A program made the position numbers and the translations under genes. From CAVRQM01 sp963756975 (lineage in GTDB: Bacteria; Pseudomonadota; Alphaproteobacteria; Acetobacterales; Acetobacteraceae): a DNA stretch of 64,000 nt. Position 1 is the first letter of the stretch. The number at the start of each line of letters is the position of its first letter. Under the pieces are notes generated by a model, which was given only the letters and a program-made list of their open reading frames with translations, searched no databases and was not told the DNA's origin. The DNA lies in the NCBI GenBank assembly GCA_963756975.1, contig CAVWPS010000002.1, positions 1,798,001-1,862,000 on the forward strand. Reading direction: 5' to 3'. Shown in pieces: positions 58,061 through 64,000 of this stretch.

Positions 58061-58746
58061 TCCCGTCTTCTACCAGACGCCCCGCGTCGAGTTCGCAGGA
58101 CCGGGCCGGGGTGGGCATCGACCAGCTCGGTGTTGTGGGTGGCGACGATCACGGTGACGCCGAGCCGGTTCATCTCGCCGAGCAGCCGCATGACCCGGCC
58201 CGCCAGCACCGCGTCGAGGTTGCCGGTCGGCTCGTCGGCCAGCAGCAGGCTCGGGCGGCTGACCACGGCGCGCGCGATCGCGACCCGTTGCTGCTCGCCG
58301 CCCGATAGTTCGAGCGGCAGGCGGTCGGCGGCGGCCGACAGGCCGACCCAGCGGAGCATTTCGTCGACATCCGCGCGGACCTGCGCCTCCGGACAGCGGT
58401 CGAGCCGCAGCGGCAGCGCCACGTTGTCGCGCACGGTGCAGTGGTCGAGCAGCCTGAAATCCTGGAACACCATGCCGATCCGGCGGCGCAGCCCGGGCAG
58501 CTCGCGGCGCGTCCCGGCATCGGCGCCGATCCGGTGGCCGAGCACCGACACGGTCCCCGCCGTCGGACGTTCGGCCAGATGCAGCAGCCGCAGCAGGCTC
58601 GTCTTGCCCGCCCCGGACGGCCCGAGCAGCCAGCGAAAGCCGCCGCCCGGAACGGCGAACGTGACCGAGGACAGGGCGGCATTGTGCGATCGGTCGCGCA
58701 CCGAAGGCCGGTCGTAGACCAGCCCCACACGATCGAACGCGATCAC
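58057..58746 (-). CDS. ftsE: Cell division ATP-binding protein FtsE
   Basis: A 229-residue ABC ATPase: FRWLLGPSGAGKTSLLRLLH (Walker A), IGMVFQDFRLLDHCTVRDNV (Q-loop, FtsE-typical), PLELSGGEQQRVAIARAVVS (signature), SLLLADEPTGNLDAVLAGRV (Walker B) and VIVATHNTELVDAH (H-loop). It starts at ATG 58746 with CGGGTGAAAGAG upstream and is the first gene of the ftsEX-ydcF-plsC-DUF2125 operon. It is about 90 bases from trxA. Confidence 0.93.
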   Translation of the reverse strand: MIAFDRVGLVYDRPSVRDRSHNAALSSVTFAVPGGGFRWLLGPSGAGKTSLLRLLHLAERPTAGTVSVLGHRIGADAGTRRELPGLRRRIGMVFQDFRLLDHCTVRDNVALPLRLDRCPEAQVRADVDEMLRWVGLSAAADRLPLELSGGEQQRVAIARAVVSRPSLLLADEPTGNLDAVLAGRVMRLLGEMNRLGVTVIVATHNTELVDAHPGPVLRTRRGASGRRRE

Positions 58747-58836
58747 CGCTCTTTCACCCGGGAGGGCGGATCGCCGAACCGCACGGCTGGGCCGCGAGCC
58801 CCACGCCGGCGGTCCAGCGCTCGTCTGGAAAGCGGA

Positions 58837-59163
58837 TCAGATCGCGGACGCGATCCACTCGCGCAGCACGCTCTTCGGCATCGCGCCGACCTTGGTGCTG
58901 ACCGGCTTGCCGTCCTTGAACATCACCAGCGTCGGAATGCCGCGAACGTTGTAGGTGGTCGGCGTGCGCGGGTTGCTGTCGATATCGACCTTGGCGACCG
59001 TCAGCTTGCCGGCATACTCGCCCGCCAGTTCCTCGAGCGCCGGGCCGATCGCCTTGCATGGCCCGCACCACTCCGCCCAGAAGTCGACCAGGACATACCC
59101 TTCGGCCTTCAGGACGTCCGTCTCGAAACTGGTGTCGCTGACCGCCTTGGTATTGAGACCCAT
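58837..59163 (-). CDS. trxA: Thioredoxin
   Basis: A 108-residue protein, exactly thioredoxin length. GYVLVDFWAEWCGPCKAIGP contains the WCGPCK active site, VDIDSNPRTPTTYNVRGIPT the cis-Pro loop, and LVMFKDGKPVSTKVGAMPKS the end. The start MGLNTKAVSDTSFETDVLKA at ATG 59163 was chosen over 59193. It follows addA in the conserved addB-addA-trxA order of alphaproteobacteria. Confidence 0.96.
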   Translation of the reverse strand: MGLNTKAVSDTSFETDVLKAEGYVLVDFWAEWCGPCKAIGPALEELAGEYAGKLTVAKVDIDSNPRTPTTYNVRGIPTLVMFKDGKPVSTKVGAMPKSVLREWIASAI

Positions 59164-59209
59164 CGGAAGACCACTCCTGTTGTTTGCAATCAAAGTTGGG
59201 CAACCCGCC

Positions 59210-59253
59210 CGGGCGTATCAAGCGGGCGTATCAAGCGGGCGTATCAAGCGGGC
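59210..59253. repeat. Three tandem 13-bp repeats spanning the addA stop codon
   Basis: CGGGCGTATCAAG is repeated exactly at 59210-59222, 59223-59235 and 59236-59248, followed by a partial copy. On the minus strand the unit reads CTTGATACGCCCG and contains the addA TGA, so the gene's last codons and stop have been triplicated downstream. The unit length is not a multiple of three. Slippage would change the addA-trxA spacer and possibly the AddA C-terminus. Confidence 0.85.
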
Positions 59254-62200
59254 GGGGCATGCGCGTCCAGCAGGTCGGAGGGCAGCATCGCGACCGTCGC
59301 CGTGGCGGTCCAGACCAGCGCGCACCGGACCGGCCGTCCCGGATAGATCTTTTCCAGCAACGCCCGGTACGCCGCCATCTGGCGCAGATACATGACCGGC
59401 GTGCCGGCGGCGTCGGACGGCGGCGCGCGGTTGGTTTTGTAGTCGACGATCAGCACCGAGTCGGGTCCGGCGGCCAGCCGGTCGACCAGCCCCCCGACCA
59501 CCACGCCGCCGACGACGCCGGACAGCGGCACCTCGGCGCGGCTGCCGGGGCCGAACGCGGCGGCCAGCTCCGGGTGATCGAGCACGCCGGCGATCTCGCG
59601 CCACAGCGCCGCGCGCGCCGAATCGTCCAGCGCCATCGCGGGCCGCGTCAACATCCGCATCGCCGCGATCTCGCGCTCGTGCGGCGGCAGGTCGGGCAAG
59701 TGCTGCAAAAGCCTGTGGATCAGCCGCCCGCGCGCGAACCGCGCATCCGGCGGCTGCGCGGCCAGCGGCGACAGGCTTGCGGGGATGTCGCCCTGACCCG
59801 CGCCGTCCGGGCGACTCGGGGCCAGCCGGGCGGCGAGCGGCGGCTCGGCCGGGGGTGCCGCCGCGATCCAGTCCGGAGCCGATCCCGCCCACGCCGGCAA
59901 TGCTTGCAGCACCGCTGCGTCGTGCGTCTCGGCGACCCGGTCCGGACGGGCCGTCTGCGGGCAGCTCGCCGCGTCGCCGAGCCGGTCCAGTCCGGCCGCG
60001 ATCATCGCGTACCAGCTGCCCGGGGGCGGATCGCTTTTCTTGCCGGACTGCTTGCCGCAGACGAGCAGCCGATCCTCCGCCCGCGTCAGGGCGACATAGA
60101 GCAGCCGCCGATTCTCCTCCGCCTCGCGAACGCCGCCGGCTTCGTGCAGCGCTTCGAAGGCGGCGCAGGTGGTGTGCTTGGCCGGCGACCATAGCGGCAC
60201 CTGCACGCCGTCCGCATCGGCCGCCCACAGCAGGCGCGACCCGGCTTTCGAGGTGAACGTCGTGTCCGGCAGGATGACCAGCGGCGCCTGCAGCCCCTTC
60301 GCGCCATGGACGGTCATGACCCGGACGAGGCCGCCCGCCCCGTGCGCCTCGCGCCTGACCGTCGCCGCCGACCGGCGAAGCCAGTGCACGAACCCCTGCA
60401 GCGACGGCGGATGCGACCCGGCATGCGTCAGGCTGGCCGCCAGCAATTCGGCAATCGGGTCCGCCGCCTCCGCGCCCAGCCGACGCAGCAGCCGCGCCTG
60501 CCCGCCATGGACGCCGAGCGCCTCGGTCAGCAGCGCGTACGGGGTCACGTGATCGACCCGTGCGAACAGGGCGGCCAGCATCGTCCATGCCCGGTGCCAT
60601 CCAGGTTTCTCGCCCGCGCGAGCGCGCAGCGCCTCCCACAGCGTCACGCCCGGCTCGCGCCCCATCGCGAGCGCCATCAGGTCGTCGTCCGGCAGGTCGC
60701 CGAGCGGGCTTGTGAGCACGCACCCGACCGCGAGGTCGTCGGACGGCAGCAGCAGCGCGTCGCACAGGGCCAGCAGGTCGGCCACGGCGGGCTGCTCGGT
60801 CAGCCGCATCTGATCGAGCCCGGCGACCGGCACGCCGCGCTTCTTCAAGGCACGGATCAGCGCGCGGGGCGTCTCGTCGCGGTTGCGGACCAGCACCAGC
60901 ACATCGCCGGGATGCAGCGGCCGGCCGCGGCTCGGCAGCATCACCGAGCCGTCGGTCTCATCCCTGATCCAGTCGGCCAACTTATCGACAAGCGCCTGCG
61001 TGGCGCTCTTCGCACTCTGGCGCTGTGGCGGCACGTGATACGGCTTCGGCTTCTGCGCCTCCGGCTTCGGCTCGATGCCCCACAGCTCCACCGAGCCCGC
61101 CTGCCCGAGCCGGCTGCTCCTATGCTCGACCGGCCCGACGCCCCGCTGCGCCGTTTCGTCGGCGAACACCGCGTCGACCAGGGCCAGGATCGGCACGGTC
61201 GAGCGGAACGACACGTCGAGCGCCACCGGCGCCCACTGCGCCCCGCCGTTCTCGACCCGGCTTTTATAGGCGTCGTGCTCGCGGTCGAAGCCTTCGGGGT
61301 CGGCGCCCTGGAACGAGAAGATCGACTGCTTGCGATCGCCCACCGCGAACACGCTGCGCGGCACCGGCAGGTCTTCGCGCGCGCCGACGCCCGCGAAAAA
61401 ATCCTGCGTCAGCGCCTCGGCGATCTTCCACTGCGCCGGGGCGGTGTCCTGCACCTCGTCGAGCAGCAGGTGGTCGATGCCGCCGTCGAGTTTATGCAGC
61501 ACCCACGCCGCCTGCGACGCGTCGCGCAGCAGGGCGACCGTGCGCTCGATCAGGTCGGCGTAGTCGAGCCGCGCGGTCAGCTCCTTGCGGCGGTTGAACG
61601 TGGCGATGGCGGGCAGGGCGAGCTGCGTCAGGCCGTCCGACAGATCGAGGATGTCGGCGGCGGCGAATGCATCGCTCAGCCGATAGACACGATCCGCCTC
61701 GGCCATGCAGGCATCGGCATGATCGGGAAAGCGTTTCTCGAAATCCTTATCGACCAGTTGCTGCCGGGGTTGGCCGTCCTGCTTGAGATAGGTGGCGGAA
61801 TAGTCGGCCCATCGCGCCACTCGCGCATCTTCAGGCAACGCGAGCCAGTCACATCGAGTCCGCGCGAAACCCGCCGCCAACGGCTTACCGTGCTGCAGGA
61901 TGGCGCGGGCCGATGCCGCCGCGGCCTGCGGGACCGCGACCGCGCGCGCCATCACCGTATCCCGGTCCTCGGCCTCCAAGATCGCGCGCTGCCGGTCCCG
62001 CAGCACCGGCTGTGGCATCCCGGATATGGCGGCCGAGGCACTCTCGATCGGCCAGCAGGTCGTCCATCAGCAACCGCAGTTCGCCCAGCTTCCTGTGGGC
62101 CGCCACGTGCCCGATCGCCTCGCGCAGCCCCGGCGGGTCGCGCGCCAGCACGGCCTCCAACGCGTCCGACTGCGCGAGCCTGCCGTCCGCCTCCTCCAGC

Positions 62201-62655
62201 AAGGCGAAGCGCGGCGACAGCCCGGCCTCCAACGGGAAGCGGGCCAGCAGCGACTGGCAGAACGCGTGGATGGTGCCGATCCGCAGCCCGCCCGGCAGAT
62301 CGAGCACGGTCGCGAACAGGGATCGGGCCCGGATCAGCATGTCGGGGGTCGCGTCGACGTCGATCCCGCCGAGCTCGACGCGCAGCGCGCCGTCGTCCAT
62401 CGCGACCCATGTTCCGAGCCGGGCGCGCAAACGCAACGCCATCTCGGCCGCGCCGGCGCGGGTGTAGGTCAGGCAGACGATGCGCGCCGGGTCCGCCTCG
62501 GCCAGCATCAGCCGCAGCAGCCGGTCGGTGAGCAGCTTCGTCTTGCCGCTGCCGGCCGACGCGGCGACGAAGCTCGACACATGCGGATCGGACGCGCGGC
62601 GCTGGGCGTCGTTCGCGCGGGAGGACGCGTCGTTCGGCGGCACGATGGCGTTCAT
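59244..62655 (-). CDS. addA: AddA helicase-nuclease, with a +1 frameshift near 62036-62042
   Basis: A UvrD-family helicase with a C-terminal nuclease, ~1137 residues, of the AddAB double-strand-break repair complex. The first frame starts MNAIVPPNDASSRANDAQRR, with HVSSFVAASAGSGKTKLLTD (Walker A), IVCLTYTRAGAAEMALRLRA and IGTIHAFCQSLLARFPLEAG. After LLADRE the frame shifts by one base and continues with MPQPVLRDRQRAILEAEDRD, HLLLDEVQDTAPAQWKIAEA (motif II), RVMTVHGAKGLQAPLVILPD, LLYVALTRAEDRLLV (motif VI) and the nuclease VLIVDYKTNRAPPSDAAG. ATG 62655 overlaps the addB stop. The surplus base is probably an error. Confidence 0.92.
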
Positions 62656-64000
62656 TCGGCGTCCTCCCCGTCCTCGGCCCCGGCGACCTCGGCCATCCGC
62701 GCCAGCTGCGCATAGGTCGCCGACGCCATTTTCCGGCCGGGATGCGGGCAGTGCGGGTAGGTGCGGCCCGCATCCTCGAAGCTCGCGAGCAGCGCGCGCA
62801 GATGCTCGTAGGCCGCTCCGATGGTGACCCGGGGTTCCTTCGCGGCGGAGGACGGCTTGCCGGGATCGTGCCCGCCGCCCAGCTTCCAATACGTGATCTC
62901 ATGGACTTCGGCCTGAAAGTCCGGGCCGAACGCGCCGTGCTCGGCCATCACCGCCTCGAGCGGCAGTTGCGGCCGGGTGCCGTCCTCGACCTGGCCCGGT
63001 CCCGGCACGGAGCCTGTCTTGTAGTCGAGGATCGCAACCGTCTCGCCGCGCCGCTCGATCCGGTCGACCCGCGCGGTCAGCGTGAAATCCAGGTCGGGCA
63101 ATTTGAACACGCCCGGGAGTTCGGTCGCGACCCGGCTCGGCACGACGGTCTCGCGCCGCCGCCGCTCCTCGTCCACCACCCAGTGCGCGATGCGGTCGAA
63201 CCTCGGTGCCCACCATGCGCGCAGCCCAGCGCGCAGGCCCGCTTCGAGCAGCGCGGTTCCCAGCGTCTCGACGGCGAGCGCGTCGGTTTCGGGGGGCATC
63301 GCCGGGTCGAGGGCCTGGAACAGCCGGTTCATCCCGTCGTGCAGGATCGAGCCGTAATCCGGCAGCGTCGGTCTCCTGTTCCAGCGGATCGAGCTCGCGC
63401 AGGCCCAAAATCCTGCGGGCGTAGATCGCGTACGGGTCGCAGATCAGCGTCTGCACGTCGCTTACCGACAATCTCGTCGGCCGGGCCGCGACCGGCGGGC
63501 AGGGGTGCGGGCGCCGTCACCGGCGTGTGCGCGAGCGGCGCGTCGAGCATCGCGGCCCATGCGGCCGCCGGGTGCGCCGGCAGCGCGAGAGAATGCTTGT
63601 CGAGCAGGGCCGACAGGCGGGCCAGCCACCGCGCCTCGATCACCGGGGCGCCGTCGCGCCGCGCCGGGGCGGACAGGACGCAGACCGGTGCGGCGCAAGC
63701 GGCCTGAACGAAATCGTGCGCCGCGCGGCCGATCGCCTCGTCCACGTCCGGCAGGCCGGCCGCCGCGCGCATCGGCCGGCTCAGCCACGGGCCGGGGTCG
63801 GTCGCGGGCGGCCACGTCCCGTCCGCCAGGCCGCCGAGCACCACGACATCGACCGATTGCAGCCGCGCTTCGAGCAGGCCCCAGATGAACACGCGCGGAT
63901 GCTCGGCCGTGACGTCGCGGCCCCGCAGCGCGCGCCGACCGTGGGCGACACGGCCCTCCAGCAGCGCGTCCAGCAGGCCGACCCGCTCGCTGGCGGGCAT
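62652..64000 (-). CDS. addB: AddB double-strand break repair protein, C-terminal part, with two +1 frameshifts (5' end outside window)
   Basis: About 449 C-terminal residues of the AddB helicase-like/nuclease subunit (family ~1000). The first segment (HPRVFIWGLLEARLQSVDVV with VLGGLADGTWPPATDPGPWL) is the inactive helicase fold. Removing one G at 63483-63485 joins it to RLSVSDVQTLICDPYAIYAR, and removing one C at 63359-63360 joins EQETDAA to DYGSILHDGMNRLFQALDPA. The RecB-like nuclease follows: FTLTARVDRIERRGETVAIL, DYKTGSVPGPGQVEDGTRPQ, QLPLEAVMAEHGAFG. It lies upstream of addA with a 4-base overlap. Confidence 0.9.

Overview
The window is high-GC, tightly packed alphaproteobacterial chromosome. 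The housekeeping order (pheT-lepA; rimP-nusA-ylxR-infB-rbfA-truB-rpsO-pnp; chorismate mutase-aminotransferase-arogenate dehydrogenase beside metX-metW; DUF2125-plsC-ydcF-ftsX-ftsE; trxA-addA-addB) fits Rhodospirillales/Acetobacterales best, most likely an Acetobacteraceae relative. This placement is inferred from gene content and order only.

Layout. 1-2.9 kb: the 3' end of pheT, lepA and a tRNA-Ser(GGA). 3.2-6.3 kb: an accessory patch with a badly decayed IS66-family element, a DUF6881 gene and a truncated MAPEG gene. 6.3-11.4 kb: an 890-residue SGNH/glycosyltransferase-like/discoidin protein, an ArsR-AHSA1 pair, a TetR gene and a truncated SDR gene. 11.4-14.5 kb: a periplasmic-type sugar oxidation operon (gluconate 2-dehydrogenase subunit 3-like protein, GMC flavoprotein, TIM-barrel isomerase/epimerase). 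14.5-18 kb: lytic transglycosylase, RNase D, CorA and a ferritin-like DUF892 protein. 18.2-28 kb: the translation/RNA operon, preceded by a terminator-like hairpin three bases before the rimP start. 28-31.7 kb: nitronate monooxygenase, CobW-like GTPase, a small conserved protein and a polysaccharide deacetylase.

31.8-39.7 kb is the most distinctive metabolic region. An ApnO-like oxidoisomerase, a RuBisCO-like protein and a divergent triosephosphate-isomerase homologue form one operon. A convergent operon encodes a ribose/erythritol-type ABC importer, a DUF2291 protein and a FadR-type GntR regulator. The upstream regions of both operons carry closely similar 16-bp sites. Together they look like a regulon for a branched or short-chain sugar or sugar acid, plausibly D-apiose/D-apionate or a tetritol, but the kinase and first dehydrogenase are not here. 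39.7-48.5 kb: azlDC-recX, argD-argF, an FdhF/YdeP-type molybdoenzyme, hslO and lipoproteins. 48.5-53.1 kb: metW-metX (methionine) divergent from chorismate mutase-hisC-tyrA (tyrosine). 53.1-53.9 kb: a microbial rhodopsin with a D-T-A motif. 54.0-54.2 kb: an isolated tiny transcription unit with a Shine-Dalgarno sequence complementary to the entire 3' end of 16S rRNA and a 22-codon ORF. 54.2-64 kb: envelope, cell-division and DNA-repair genes running leftwards.

Ten single-nucleotide frameshifts lie in nine otherwise intact conserved genes (infB, nitronate monooxygenase, cobW, RuBisCO-like protein, ABC ATPase, argD, a secreted protein, addA, addB twice). Every one is a +1 shift, that is, one surplus base, and most are a duplicated neighbour. 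Since infB is essential, these look like base overcalls in the assembly rather than gene decay. They are described as CDSs with a note, in contrast to the IS66, MAPEG and SDR remnants, which appear truly broken.
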